A model generated the notes under the pieces. It was not told the origin of the DNA. It did no database searches and saw only the letters and a list, made by a program, of their open reading frames with translations. A stretch of 52,217 bases of DNA from a virus. The position numbers and the translations under genes were made by a program. Positions 35,890-44,122 of this stretch are shown one piece after another (the first letter of the stretch is position 1; every line of letters starts with the position of its first letter). Location of the stretch: positions 1 to 52,217 of the IMG/VR virus record IMGVR_UViG_3300020034_000023. One strand, written 5' to 3'.

Positions 35890-36086
35890 ACCGTCTTGCA
35901 TTTGCAACTGGTGATCCACATGATGGCTTCGGACAACCGGGCCTCCGCTTGGTAGTACGCAAACTCGTTGCCGGGTGGGTAGACGCGGAGCCGCTTCAGA
36001 CTATCCAAGTCTTCGGTCAGGTCTTGTAGGAGCTTGAGGCGATTCTCTTCGGCTTCGGCGGCTATCTGGTATTCCATGTTTTCCAT
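35886..36086 (-). CDS. Hypothetical helical protein (66 aa)
   Basis: MENMEYQIAAEAEENRLKLL; helical, ending in a CKC motif. Start uncertain between 36101, 36086 and 36077. Overlaps the membrane microprotein before it. Confidence 0.5.
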   Translation of the reverse strand: MENMEYQIAAEAEENRLKLLQDLTEDLDSLKRLRVYPPGNEFAYYQAEARLSEAIMWITSCKCKTV

Positions 36087-36199
36087 TTTCTCTGCACCCA
36101 TGGCACCCAGACCGGCGAGAACGCGTAGAGCCAGAGTGACACCGCTGCGACCACCACCACGATGGAGTCAAGCCAGTCCTTCCGGAGCGTGCTAATCAT
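36062..36199 (-). CDS. Membrane microprotein (45 aa)
   Basis: SIVVVVAAVSLWLYAFSPVW is the membrane helix; basic tail (VQRKWKTWNTR). ATGA overlap with recA. Confidence 0.55.
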   Translation of the reverse strand: MISTLRKDWLDSIVVVVAAVSLWLYAFSPVWVPWVQRKWKTWNTR

Positions 36200-37428
36200 G
36201 GGCTCTCTTTTGCAATTGGTTGCACCGGGACCGCTTCACCGGGCTCGACGTCCTTCGCGGAGAAGTCCTTCTCCTCCACCAACATCAAAGTGTCGGCGTA
36301 GTTGTCCATCACCAGCTTTTGCACCATCATCCGGAACGTCAGGTCGGCGGTGTACTGGTCAGACATCGCGGTGAGGGTGGGGAAGGGGAGGTTGCCCTTG
36401 CTCTTCTGGCCGGGAGCGGTGAGGTGGAGAGCGTAGCCCTTGGTGTCCTTCACCAGCAGGCCCATGGCTTGAAGGTGCGACTTCACCATGTTGAAGCTGT
36501 CGGTCTCCCCGATCTTCAGGTCGTCATGGTCCGACACGCAGAACTTGAAGGTGAAGTTCACGGCTCGGACGGGCACCTTGGCCTTCTTGATCACCGCGTG
36601 CGTCTCCTTGAACAACAGCGTGCTGCTCGCATTGTCGATGATATTCGTCGCCCGCACGCGGACGCGGAGGCTAGACAAGAATTTTTGTGCCTCACCCCCC
36701 GGCATGGTCTCCGGGTCACCGAACAGGACACCGGGCTTGAACCGAGTCTGGTTGATGAGAATCACGCACGGGTCGTGGTCTCGCTTCGCTTCCTCACAGA
36801 AGGCAATCATCAGCTTGTTCACCATGCGCTTGATCAGCAACGCCGACGATCCGATGTCGTAGTTCTCCACGCTCTGCGCAATTTCCTTCGAGGCAATCAG
36901 GCCCGCCATCGAATCGACCACGAGGATGGCAACGTCTTCCGCGCGCACGAGCGCGTCGCACAGGTCAATCGCCTCTTCGCCGTAGCCTGCATTCACCACG
37001 AGGAGGTTCTTGGTATCGACACCCATCTTCTCCGCCCAGAACGGGTCGAAGGACTGCTCCACGTTCACCCACACGGCCTTGTTCACCGGAGGGGGGAGCT
37101 TCTGAGCCGTAGCGACCGCCTTCAAGGCGAGATTGGTTTTGCAGCTGGACTCTGGCCCATACACAATGCTGTAGCGCCCACACGGAAAGCCTCCGCCGAT
37201 ATAGAAGTCGAACTCAAAGATCCCGGTGGGCAGCCGCCGCACCGAGGGAATGGCGTTCCCCGGCACCGCCACTTTGTCGCCTTTGGTTTTCCGAATCCCA
37301 GCCAGCACCTCTTGCAGGTTGCCGCTGTAGCCCGGTGTCTTACTAGCGGTCTTCTTGGGGGGAGGCTCGGGCTTCGGCTCCGGCACACTAGGTTTCGCGG
37401 ACGTTGAGGATTTGAGGTTCAGGGCCAC
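36196..37428 (-). CDS. recA: RecA/UvsX-type recombinase (410 aa, GTG start)
   Basis: RLPTGIFEFDFYIGGGFPCG and IVYGPESSCKTNLALKA (Walker A near residue 90), ILVVDSMAGLIASKE (Walker B), VILINQTRFKPGVLFGDPE and PGGEAQKFLSS follow RecA order. It forms filaments on ssDNA for repair and recombination. The usual Gly of the P-loop (GPESSGKT) is Cys here, codon TGC. The N-terminus is Pro/Lys-rich. The GTG start at 37428 has GGAGG nine bases upstream and lies within the previous gene. Confidence 0.92.
   Translation of the reverse strand: MALNLKSSTSAKPSVPEPKPEPPPKKTASKTPGYSGNLQEVLAGIRKTKGDKVAVPGNAIPSVRRLPTGIFEFDFYIGGGFPCGRYSIVYGPESSCKTNLALKAVATAQKLPPPVNKAVWVNVEQSFDPFWAEKMGVDTKNLLVVNAGYGEEAIDLCDALVRAEDVAILVVDSMAGLIASKEIAQSVENYDIGSSALLIKRMVNKLMIAFCEEAKRDHDPCVILINQTRFKPGVLFGDPETMPGGEAQKFLSSLRVRVRATNIIDNASSTLLFKETHAVIKKAKVPVRAVNFTFKFCVSDHDDLKIGETDSFNMVKSHLQAMGLLVKDTKGYALHLTAPGQKSKGNLPFPTLTAMSDQYTADLTFRMMVQKLVMDNYADTLMLVEEKDFSAKDVEPGEAVPVQPIAKESP
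36211..36224. promoter_or_regulatory. Dispersed palindrome site 12 (TGCAATTGGTTGCA)
   Basis: Lies in the last codons of recA, just upstream of the membrane microprotein start. One-base variant of the consensus. Confidence 0.45.
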
Positions 37429-37624
37429 TCGCTTCTGCCTCCGCTGCTTTGACGATCAGAATCTTGGCCAGATCACGAGCTTGGTTAGGGGAGAACACGA
37501 TGTAGCCCTTCCCCTCCTTGTCCACATCCAGCTTGTAATGGTTGATGACCACTTCGTGTCGTAGGTTCGTGCCGACTTCCAAGGTACCGGCCATGGAAGT
37601 ATCTTTCCGCCGAATCTTCAACAT
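37388..37624 (-). CDS. Hypothetical protein (78 aa)
   Basis: MLKIRRKDTSMAGTLEVGTN; strand-helix composition (GYIVFSPNQARDLAKILIVK). GGTGAG precedes ATG 37624. Adjacent to recA, so a recombination accessory role is possible. Confidence 0.55.
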   Translation of the reverse strand: MLKIRRKDTSMAGTLEVGTNLRHEVVINHYKLDVDKEGKGYIVFSPNQARDLAKILIVKAAEAEASGPEPQILNVRET

Positions 37625-37627
37625 CGT

Positions 37628-38008
37628 TCACTCACCTTTGGCGATCTTGACGGCTTCATCAATTTTTTCGGACACCCAGTTGGTGGCGTATTCGTAGGCT
37701 TCGTTCAACGAGTCGTTGTCACACGGCACGGTGATATGCACGCCGATGCGCGCCGACTCGTAGTTGCCGAGATTGAGCGTGCGTCCGCCTTCGACGGTGA
37801 TGGACATGCCGTTCGTGAACACCCCCGGATGGAGCGTGCTCGTCTCACTCGTGCCCCCCGCGATGGTCTTACCGGAGACGGTTTGTTCCTTGGTCACGAT
37901 GCCGGTGACCGGCTTGGATTTCTGGGCCGCGAAGCCAAGGTGCTCGGTGTAATCAGTACCGGTTTTTGGTGGGACGGCTTTCCCGCCGCCCATTTTCAGC
38001 GCCATGCC
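37628..38008 (-). CDS. Hypothetical protein, recombination cluster (126 aa)
   Basis: MALKMGGGKAVPPKTGTDYT; the second half (LNLGNYESARIGVHITVPCD then EAYEYATNWVSEKIDEAV) resembles a phage family found beside recA-like genes. AAAGGAG precedes ATG 38008. The same frame is open upstream to ATG 38128 (MPIGSHEDAVAFTLALVREL), so a 166-aa form is possible. Confidence 0.6.
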   Translation of the reverse strand, partial: GMALKMGGGKAVPPKTGTDYTEHLGFAAQKSKPVTGIVTKEQTVSGKTIAGGTSETSTLHPGVFTNGMSITVEGGRTLNLGNYESARIGVHITVPCDNDSLNEAYEYATNWVSEKIDEAVKIAKGE

Positions 38009-38114
38009 AACTCCTTTGGTCTCCGCATTCGCACATATTCTGTCTAAGAGTGACGGGTGCAGGATGTGCAGCTCCCGCACCAGCGCCAACGTGAATGCTA
38101 CCGCGTCTTCGTGA

Positions 38115-38576
38115 CTACCAATTGGCATACACCAGCTGCACGACGTTTTCGAGCGCCGACCGCTTGGCTTCGCCGACACGAATCCCGTGAGTCTGAAAAA
38201 ACGTCTGAAGAGTCTGCAAGAGCGCCGTCTGCTCCGGCTTGAACCAGAGCCGCCCTTCCCGACGATAGGGCTCAGGGAAGTAGTTCTTGCGTCGCCATTC
38301 ACGGAGCACCCACACAGTGATCCCCAACGTGGTGGCCATATCGTTGAACGAGAGTGTGTGCCCGTCCGTCACCGGCTGCTTCTTGGTCTCCCGCTGTTGC
38401 CGAGACCGTGCGAGCGCCTTCGCGCGATATTCCGGGTCTTCCCGATACCGTTTGGCCCGCTTCTCGGACAGTCGGTCCTTATTGGCTTCGTACCATGCGT
38501 CCCAGCTGAACCCCGGCTCTAATGAGGCCGGGGCAACGGGCGTGACCGATGCAGCTTTCACAAACAGTAGTGCCAT
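38115..38576 (-). CDS. MerR-like winged-helix DNA-binding protein (153 aa)
   Basis: LSFNDMATTLGITVWVLREW then RRKNYFPEPYRREGRLWFKP has the MerR/excisionase layout: HTH, W-R, PxPxR..GRxxWF. A basic N-terminal region (KRAKRYREDPEYRAKALARS) precedes it. It is a candidate regulator, possibly of the palindrome sites, but that is only a guess. GGGG lies upstream of ATG 38576. Confidence 0.7.
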   Translation of the reverse strand: MALLFVKAASVTPVAPASLEPGFSWDAWYEANKDRLSEKRAKRYREDPEYRAKALARSRQQRETKKQPVTDGHTLSFNDMATTLGITVWVLREWRRKNYFPEPYRREGRLWFKPEQTALLQTLQTFFQTHGIRVGEAKRSALENVVQLVYANW

Positions 38577-38588
38577 GCGCGTATACCC

Positions 38589-39932
38589 CTAGACTTTGAC
38601 CACCTCCGCCCCGATTTCGTAGTACTGCTTCAAGCGGGCGAGGTGGAATCCCTGAAAGATCGAGTTGTAATCGACCAAATCGAGGATGATGGGCTGCTTC
38701 TTATCGTCCAAGAACCGAAGGACGCGTCCCACAGCCTGAGTGACATCAGCTCGCGGTGTGGCCATCACCAACGTGTCCCAGATAGGCACGTCCGTTCCGG
38801 TTGCACACATTTTGTAGGTGCCGAGGATGATTACACGATTCTTCGCCAGTTTCAGTTCTGGCTTCTTCATGCCCCCTACATAGTAGCCGATTTCGTTACC
38901 CGGCACACCTTCATTCGTCAACATTTGGAAGAGCCGGTTCAGATGCCCCTCACGTAGGTCGGACATCACCAGCGTGCGCCGTCCGTTCTTCCATGATTGC
39001 AGGACGAAGTTGACGATTTCCATGTTCCGTCCGTCCGAATTCGCCATCGCCTTGGCGACCAGCATCATGCGGCCGGGGCCATGTGGGATGGGGATCTGCT
39101 GCCAGCCATTGCCCACCAGCTGCCGCCGACACGGGATGCGCCATCCGGTCTGTCGCACCAAAATCTTGGGCTTCATCCCGATGATGTGACCCTGCACCAG
39201 CGTCGGCCCAATATGCCAGTGCAGGAGCTGCGTCTTCCCATCCTTCCGATTCGGCGTGGCACTGAACCCGAGCCGTGATTTAGCCGAGAACAACTGGCAG
39301 ACCCGAACGAAGCACTCCGCTGCCATCTGATGCACTTCATCCAGTACCATCAACCCGAAGTAGCGATACATCGCCGATGGGTACTTGTCGGGAATCATGA
39401 GGCTCTGCACCATCCCGATGACAAACTGCTTCCCCACCCAGTCACAGACGTCGCCTTGGATGTGCCCCACCAATGACGGCGGGATACCGAGCACGTTGAT
39501 CAGTGAATCGCGCCACTGCGCCACCAGATCGTCCTTCGTGACCACAATCAGCGTGGCCTGTCCGAACCGTGCCGCGATCCAACCACCCACGATGGTCTTA
39601 CCCCATCCGGTGGGAGCCTCGAAGATGTGGTTCCGCTCATCGATCAGGAGCTGCAACGATTGCTGGGCGCACACGCCTTGCTCATGGCGGGCCGTGAAGG
39701 TGACAGGAATCGAATTCTGTGGCCCGCGTGACCGCCAGTCATTCGGTCCCATGGCGTAGGGCGCACTCTCACGAGGCACCAGCAACGTGTTGCCCTTCCG
39801 AATGGCTCCGCGCACCTCTTCCCCATACGCCGACTCAAACGTGTACAACGCTTCGAGCCCCTCGTTGTAGGGGAAGGACGACATCGCCGCCGTCGTGATC
39901 GGGATGTCTACGGTGACGAAGCCGTGCTTCAC
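38589..39932 (-). CDS. SF2 helicase of the UvsW/RadD type (447 aa, GTG start)
   Basis: FEAPTGWGKTIVGGWIAARF (motif I), LMVLDEVHQMAAE (DEVH, II), GFSATPNRKDG (III), then GTYKMCATGTDVPIWDTLVM and TQAVGRVLRFLDDKK (V and VI). It probably remodels branched DNA, as UvsW does at replication origins. GTG 39932 has GAGGATCT upstream and sits behind a long structured leader. Confidence 0.88.
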   Translation of the reverse strand: MKHGFVTVDIPITTAAMSSFPYNEGLEALYTFESAYGEEVRGAIRKGNTLLVPRESAPYAMGPNDWRSRGPQNSIPVTFTARHEQGVCAQQSLQLLIDERNHIFEAPTGWGKTIVGGWIAARFGQATLIVVTKDDLVAQWRDSLINVLGIPPSLVGHIQGDVCDWVGKQFVIGMVQSLMIPDKYPSAMYRYFGLMVLDEVHQMAAECFVRVCQLFSAKSRLGFSATPNRKDGKTQLLHWHIGPTLVQGHIIGMKPKILVRQTGWRIPCRRQLVGNGWQQIPIPHGPGRMMLVAKAMANSDGRNMEIVNFVLQSWKNGRRTLVMSDLREGHLNRLFQMLTNEGVPGNEIGYYVGGMKKPELKLAKNRVIILGTYKMCATGTDVPIWDTLVMATPRADVTQAVGRVLRFLDDKKQPIILDLVDYNSIFQGFHLARLKQYYEIGAEVVKV

Positions 39933-39950
39933 AGATCCTCCATGAAAACC

Positions 39951-40030
39951 TCTGACCCCCTACGTGCTACCTGTACCGGACAGATGGCCAGTGAACCTAG
40001 GAACAGTCCGCTTACACGTAGGAGGTCAGA
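39951..40030 (-). ncRNA. Structured leader RNA of the SF2 helicase gene
   Basis: A 16-bp stem, TCTGACCTCCTACGTG with CACGTAGGGGGTCAGA (one G-U wobble on the minus RNA, a mismatch on the plus), encloses a 48-nt loop that can form CGGAC/GTCCG and CTGT/ACAG hairpins. It fills the gap between the zinc microprotein and the helicase and is followed by GGTTTTC. It may be an attenuator, protein-binding leader or riboswitch-like element. Confidence 0.6.
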
Positions 40031-40033
40031 CCT

Positions 40034-40204
40034 TTATAACTTGTGCGCCGCGCGTTTCACGAGATAATTCTGCTTCTGATCTTCCGCGCACTGACTACAG
40101 CGTTGCTTCGGCCACCGGTCATTTACGTGCGGACCAGAGACACAGAGCTTCTTGCGTCGTTGCGCGGCGACATACGTCTTGTTGTTGACCCGTGTCTGCT
40201 TCAC
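40034..40204 (-). CDS. Zinc-type microprotein (56 aa, GTG start)
   Basis: GTG 40204 overlaps the TGA of the ssDNA-binding gene (GTGA). VKQTRVNNKTYVAAQRRKKL is basic; CVSG, then CSQC later, supply Cys ligands. Likely nucleic-acid binding. Confidence 0.6.
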   Translation of the reverse strand: MKQTRVNNKTYVAAQRRKKLCVSGPHVNDRWPKQRCSQCAEDQKQNYLVKRAAHKL

Positions 40205-40971
40205 AGCTCCTTCGAGTAATCCACCGTCTGCGCAGGCGTGGACGCCATGCCGCTGGCTGGAGCCGTCATGGTGTCCGGCTTCCCGAGCCCGAGGGCGCGC
40301 AACTCCATGCTGGACCGGTAGCTGATTTCCTTCTCGTAGTCCGCCACGGTGAAGTTGGTGACCTTCTTCTTGGTGTTGGTGGTGGGGTCCGTCTTCTCCA
40401 CCATAAACATCTTCTCCAGCTCGGCCCGCTCGCGCTTCTCTACGAAGTCGAACATCGATCCGACGCCTGCCGACTTGTCGCCGACACGGGAGACGTCGAA
40501 CGTGGCACAGGCCAGCCCCGCGCGTTTGCCCCCAATCTTGTTGAGAATCTCGAACGTCTGCGGCTTGGCCACGAGTAGCCGCTTCTGATCCTTGTAGGTT
40601 TTCGTCTTGTCCTTGCTGTGCGTGGTGCGGTGGTCGAGCACCGTGAAGAGGGCTACCAACGAGGGGCGGTCACCGGACTGGCAGATGGGGCATGGGTCGC
40701 TCGCGGTCTCCGGCATGGTCTTTTCCGGACACACGAAGAAGTTCATCCAGCTACCATTGAGATAGAGGTTGTGTTCGTAGTAACGGGGTGGCTGGAGATA
40801 CCCCTCGGTGGTGAGGTCGCCGTCAATGAAGGTGATGCGCGCTTCTTCCTTTTCCTTGAGCCAGAACCGGAACATCTTCCCTTGGCTCTCACGATACGCC
40901 TGCGCTTCGGCCTCTTGTTTCTTGGCCAGTTGGGCACTCGCGGCCCCTTTTTTGAGAAACTCTAATGCCAT
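40201..40971 (-). CDS. Likely ssDNA-binding protein with zinc site (256 aa)
   Basis: FRFWLKEKEEARITFIDGDL, YYEHNLYLNGSWMNFFVCPE and CPICQSGDRPSLVALFTVLD follow the phage ssDNA-binding (gp32-like OB) pattern: an OB strand set interrupted by CPxC. The position between primase and helicase fits. GGAGAACGT precedes ATG 40971. Own promoter with a palindrome. Confidence 0.65.
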   Translation of the reverse strand: MALEFLKKGAASAQLAKKQEAEAQAYRESQGKMFRFWLKEKEEARITFIDGDLTTEGYLQPPRYYEHNLYLNGSWMNFFVCPEKTMPETASDPCPICQSGDRPSLVALFTVLDHRTTHSKDKTKTYKDQKRLLVAKPQTFEILNKIGGKRAGLACATFDVSRVGDKSAGVGSMFDFVEKRERAELEKMFMVEKTDPTTNTKKKVTNFTVADYEKEISYRSSMELRALGLGKPDTMTAPASGMASTPAQTVDYSKEL

Positions 40972-41026
40972 ACGTTCTCCTTTTCGGTCAACGGCGTGAC
41001 CATAGGTTGTCCCAAACGGACGAACC

Positions 41027-41055
41027 AGTCTACGCTAAACAGACTTATTTGTCAA
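41027..41055 (-). promoter_or_regulatory. Sigma70-type promoter with upstream palindrome
   Basis: TTGACA (41050-41055), 17 bp, TAGACT (41027-41032). Site 13 is 11 bp upstream of the -35. Confidence 0.85.
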
Positions 41056-41066
41056 GAGGTAGGAAG

Positions 41067-41080
41067 TGCAATCAATTGCA
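41067..41080. promoter_or_regulatory. Dispersed palindrome site 13 (TGCAATCAATTGCA)
   Basis: Perfect copy, 11 bp above the -35 box, centred near -53.5; also abuts the primase stop. Confidence 0.75.
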
Positions 41081-41082
41081 CG

Positions 41083-42042
41083 CTATAGCAGGGCGTCAAT
41101 GCGGTCTTTGAGATATTCCACCGCGCAGTCATCCGGGTCATGGGCTCCTTCATCGAGCCAGATCGCCTTGTACCCAATCCCCAGTTGCGCGCAGTACTTG
41201 GCGTACAACACCATGCTCATCTGCCCCGTCTTGTCCGTATCGGGGATCTGAATGATGAAGGGACAGTCGCCGAGCTTTTTGAACTTCTCCCATGACGGCT
41301 TCGCGGTGAGGGCTGCCAGCGTCTTCGGGTAGGCTTGCACGGTCTTCCAACAATCGAACTGCCCCTCCACAATCACAGCGGGGCCGGACAGGTTCAGCGC
41401 CTGCTCATGGTACCAGACGAGGCGATTGTTGTTCGAGCCTTGCCAACTGTAGTCGTAGTGCTTGCCGGGGCCGGTGGTCTCCGGATGGATGGACCGGCCT
41501 CGGGCTCCGGCGAGCCGTCCAAACACATCCCGGTAGGGCGCGACGATCATGTGCCGCTTCAGGTCGAAGCGCAAGTCATGCTGCGCCATCTGCGTGACAG
41601 TAACCCCTCGGGTTAAGAGATAGGCATTCGCCACGTCAATCCACGCCACGGGGGTGAAACTATCGAGCCAGTACTGCGGCCATTCCTGAAACACCTGATC
41701 CGGCCTAGGGAATTCCCCGTAGGCGGGTAAGGGTTGCACCTCAGAGGGAGTGGTCAGCAATTCATGGCAGAGAGCAAAGTTGTATTGATGCGCGGTGGAT
41801 TTGGCGTACAGCTCCACGGCATGGAGCAATTCTTCCGCACTCCCCGCCTGACAGGCAAAGCACGAGTAGTGGCTCCGACCTTCGGGGTCAATGCGAAGTC
41901 CGAAACTGGGGGAATGGTCAGCGTGCTTTTCATGCAGCCACGGCGCGAGCGGACAGCTGGCCTCCACCCACCCGTTATCCTTCACGCGGATGTGATTCGC
42001 CCCAAGGGCCTGTAAGAACGCGACACACTGGTCGGCGGTCAT
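41083..42042 (-). CDS. DnaG-type primase (319 aa)
   Basis: An N-terminal CHC2-type zinc module (CPLAPWLHEKHADHSPSFGL then YSCFAC) and TOPRIM motifs AVIVEGQFDCWKT and IQIPDTDKTGQM. Shorter than bacterial DnaG and lacking the helicase-binding C-domain. It lays down RNA primers. ATG 42042 in ATGA overlap. Confidence 0.88.
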   Translation of the reverse strand: MTADQCVAFLQALGANHIRVKDNGWVEASCPLAPWLHEKHADHSPSFGLRIDPEGRSHYSCFACQAGSAEELLHAVELYAKSTAHQYNFALCHELLTTPSEVQPLPAYGEFPRPDQVFQEWPQYWLDSFTPVAWIDVANAYLLTRGVTVTQMAQHDLRFDLKRHMIVAPYRDVFGRLAGARGRSIHPETTGPGKHYDYSWQGSNNNRLVWYHEQALNLSGPAVIVEGQFDCWKTVQAYPKTLAALTAKPSWEKFKKLGDCPFIIQIPDTDKTGQMSMVLYAKYCAQLGIGYKAIWLDEGAHDPDDCAVEYLKDRIDALL

Positions 42043-42278
42043 CGTTTGGCGAACTGGTCCCGCATCATTCCGAAGATCAGCTCGGAGAGCCGCGTGGCGT
42101 AGGCGGCGGCGTCCTCTATCCGGACCCCCGTCTTCGCGCAAAAGGTAGCCGTCTCTTCAGCGAGTCTGGCTTTGTAAAACTCCGGCAGTTCCGGAGGTAC
42201 GATCTTCAACACCGTCACCACCGAGCGCGGCTCCGAAGTGTGATGCGCATCCGAGGGGGGATCATGGTCATTCTGCAT
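42039..42278 (-). CDS. Hypothetical protein (79 aa)
   Basis: MQNDHDPPSDAHHTSEPRSV; disordered N-terminus, then helices (FYKARLAEETATFCAKTGVR). It overlaps the primase start; a partner of the primase is possible. Confidence 0.55.
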   Translation of the reverse strand: MQNDHDPPSDAHHTSEPRSVVTVLKIVPPELPEFYKARLAEETATFCAKTGVRIEDAAAYATRLSELIFGMMRDQFAKR

Positions 42279-42280
42279 CG

Positions 42281-42577
42281 TCACGCCTTTTCTTTGAGGA
42301 GTACTTCCAACTGCACCTTGATCGCGTCGAGTAATTCTCGGGCCTCCGTGGTCCACAGCACTTCACGTTTGGCTAGATCCTTGGCCGAGGTCACCACGAG
42401 CCCCGCCAACCCTTTCCGATACACAGCCAGCTCCGCTACTACCCCTTCTTGCGCGCGTAGCTTGATGACTTCGGTGTGGCGAATCCGATAGTACTGGAGC
42501 ACCACAATCCACACCAACATGATGGTACACACCACGTTCACGAGCGTCAGCAACGTCAACACTTTCAGAACCGTCAT
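42281..42577 (-). CDS. Membrane-anchored coiled-coil protein (98 aa)
   Basis: VLTLLTLVNVVCTIMLVWIV is a membrane helix; the rest is helical with coiled-coil character. ATGA overlap. Spanin-like layout, but no lysis partner is seen; function unknown. Confidence 0.6.
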   Translation of the reverse strand: MTVLKVLTLLTLVNVVCTIMLVWIVVLQYYRIRHTEVIKLRAQEGVVAELAVYRKGLAGLVVTSAKDLAKREVLWTTEARELLDAIKVQLEVLLKEKA

Positions 42578-42711
42578 TCACTCTCCAGTAGCACGGCCAG
42601 AGATTTCCACCCATTAGCGCGCAGGATGGCCAGAATCTCCTTGGCCCGATCCGCACTCCGGAACAAGCCTCGGTATTCGTTGGCGAGTGCACTGGCGTCT
42701 CGGGCGGTCAT
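42574..42711 (-). CDS. Helical microprotein (45 aa)
   Basis: MTARDASALANEYRGLFRSA; ATGA overlaps at both ends. No family recognised. Confidence 0.55.
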   Translation of the reverse strand: MTARDASALANEYRGLFRSADRAKEILAILRANGWKSLAVLLESE

Positions 42712-42818
42712 TGGAGTTTCCGGGCGAGCTTCACGACCACCGTGATGATCATGGCAAAGAATGCCAGCCACAGCAGGGCCAAGCCCGCATTGATGAGAGT
42801 GTACCAGACATTATTCAT
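42708..42818 (-). CDS. Membrane microprotein (36 aa)
   Basis: MNNVWYTLINAGLALLWLAF then FAMIITVVVKLARK; one or two membrane passes. ATGA overlaps on both sides. Confidence 0.6.
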   Translation of the reverse strand: MNNVWYTLINAGLALLWLAFFAMIITVVVKLARKLQ

Positions 42819-42967
42819 CGGAGTCGTTTCCAGTTGGTGCAACAGTTGTTGCGGGGATGTGGCGTATCCTGCCCGTCAAGACTCTCACACGTGCCCCACC
42901 CGAGCACCCAGCCCACGACCCACCATGCGCGCTCCACACCTGCGTCCCAGAAGGCATCAAAATTCAC
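42815..42967 (-). CDS. Trp-rich microprotein (50 aa, GTG start)
   Basis: VNFDAFWDAGVERAWWVVGW then VLGWGTCESLDGQ; a Cys pair (NNCCTNW) lies near the end. AAGGAG precedes GTG 42967. Confidence 0.5.
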   Translation of the reverse strand: MNFDAFWDAGVERAWWVVGWVLGWGTCESLDGQDTPHPRNNCCTNWKRLR

Positions 42968-42978
42968 CGTCAGCTCCT

Positions 42979-43245
42979 TCAGCACATGAACATGTAATGC
43001 GTCCGACCACCGCCTTTAGAACACGCGACGGGAGCGGCCTTCGGCCGGTCATCCTTCTGCCAATTCTTCGCTGTCCCAGCAGGCATGGTGGCTCGCACCC
43101 AATCAAGCGCCTCCTCCCACGTGCCATAGGAGCACACCTGACACTGGAGGAGTTTCCACCACGTGACTTCATGCAACGGATCGCCGATGTCGTCAGTCTC
43201 AGGCATGGTGAACTCAAATTTTAGAGGGCTGGCTTTCGGTGGCAT
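42979..43245 (-). CDS. Hypothetical Cys protein (88 aa)
   Basis: MPPKASPLKFEFTMPETDDI, then LLQCQVCSYGTWEEALDWVR and a final YMFMC. A CxxC zinc half-site in an alpha/beta protein. GGTGAG precedes ATG 43245 (ATG 43206 is an alternative). Confidence 0.55.
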   Translation of the reverse strand: MPPKASPLKFEFTMPETDDIGDPLHEVTWWKLLQCQVCSYGTWEEALDWVRATMPAGTAKNWQKDDRPKAAPVACSKGGGRTHYMFMC

Positions 43246-43291
43246 ATGACTCACCAAAGCTGTGCTGCGCCGCCCCCAGAACGCTACGGGA

Positions 43292-43317
43292 GTGTGCCAG
43301 TCGGCCAACCGGCACAC
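43292..43317 (-). ncRNA. Hairpin in intergenic region
   Basis: GTGTGCC and GGCACAC pair over 7 bp around a 12-base loop; no U-tract. Lies in the 92-base gap upstream of the 88-aa gene. Confidence 0.4.
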
Positions 43318-43337
43318 CCTAATTGCACTCTAAACTC

Positions 43338-43505
43338 TTACCAGTACTTGATGGCGAAGTGCGCGACGACGTAGAGCATCCCCACCGGCACCGCCACCAG
43401 AAGCAGCCAGAAGAAAGTCAACGCGATGGCCTTCCCCCACATCTTCAGAATGAAGTACCGATCCTCCTCACGTCGCCGGAGTTCGCCGCCGTGAAGCGGG
43501 TTCAT
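43338..43505 (-). CDS. Membrane microprotein (55 aa)
   Basis: A charged N-terminus (MNPLHGGELRRREEDRYFIL) and a membrane helix (IALTFFWLLLVAVPVGMLYV). ATGA overlap at the start. Confidence 0.6.
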   Translation of the reverse strand: MNPLHGGELRRREEDRYFILKMWGKAIALTFFWLLLVAVPVGMLYVVAHFAIKYW

Positions 43506-44068
43506 TTCTTCACCGGCCGCGTCGCCTTCAGCGTCCGGCTCCCCGGCACTTCTTCCGTGTGCTGGGCCAGCTCGAAGCCGCCGAGCATGGTCTTCAGCGG
43601 CGTGATGGAGATGTCCACCACGTTCTCGGCCGCTTCCCGGCCATACTTGTCGAAGAGATACTCGATGAGTTTCAGCGGGTCCGACGCCACCGTCTTAGTG
43701 CTCCGCACCGAGAACTCGATTTCCCCCTCCGGGCTCGTGAACAGCGCGGGCTTGTTGTCGGCGAACAGCTCGTTGGCCGACTGCGCCAGCACCTTCCGGA
43801 TCTTCTCCATCTGGGCGACCGTTTCCTTCATGTCGTGCTCCACATACTTCCGGTAGAGCGCGATGTATTTCACGGTCTGGGCTTCGAGTTCAGATATCGC
43901 CTCGGCATCCGGGGTCACCACCACCTTGTGGATGGTCGGTTCCACGACGGCAGTCGCCGGGGATGGGGCCGCGAGCGAGGCTTCCAGCGCGGCGTGGAGC
44001 TTCGAGACGGCAATCGCTTTGGCCACCGCTGCTTTCTTCGGGGCCGGAACTTTCATGAGTAATGCCAT
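43502..44068 (-). CDS. Hypothetical protein (188 aa)
   Basis: An Ala/Lys-rich N-terminus is followed by a helical core (YIALYRKYVEHDMKETVAQM) and a strand-rich region (ALFTSPEGEIEFSVRSTKTV). A gp157- or Gam-like layout was considered but not supported by motifs. AAGGAG precedes ATG 44068; own promoter. Confidence 0.55.
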   Translation of the reverse strand: MALLMKVPAPKKAAVAKAIAVSKLHAALEASLAAPSPATAVVEPTIHKVVVTPDAEAISELEAQTVKYIALYRKYVEHDMKETVAQMEKIRKVLAQSANELFADNKPALFTSPEGEIEFSVRSTKTVASDPLKLIEYLFDKYGREAAENVVDISITPLKTMLGGFELAQHTEEVPGSRTLKATRPVKK

Positions 44069-44093
44069 GGTTCACACTCCTTGTGACTCCGGT

Positions 44094-44122
44094 AGTATAC
44101 CACTCAGACTACCGTTTGTCAA
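44094..44122 (-). promoter_or_regulatory. Sigma70-type promoter
   Basis: TTGACA (44117-44122), 17 bp, TATACT (44094-44099). No palindrome. Drives 44068 leftward. Confidence 0.85.

Noticed and set aside
42281-42577. Spanin or holin
   Set aside because: A membrane helix plus coiled coil fits loosely, but no endolysin or partner gene is nearby.
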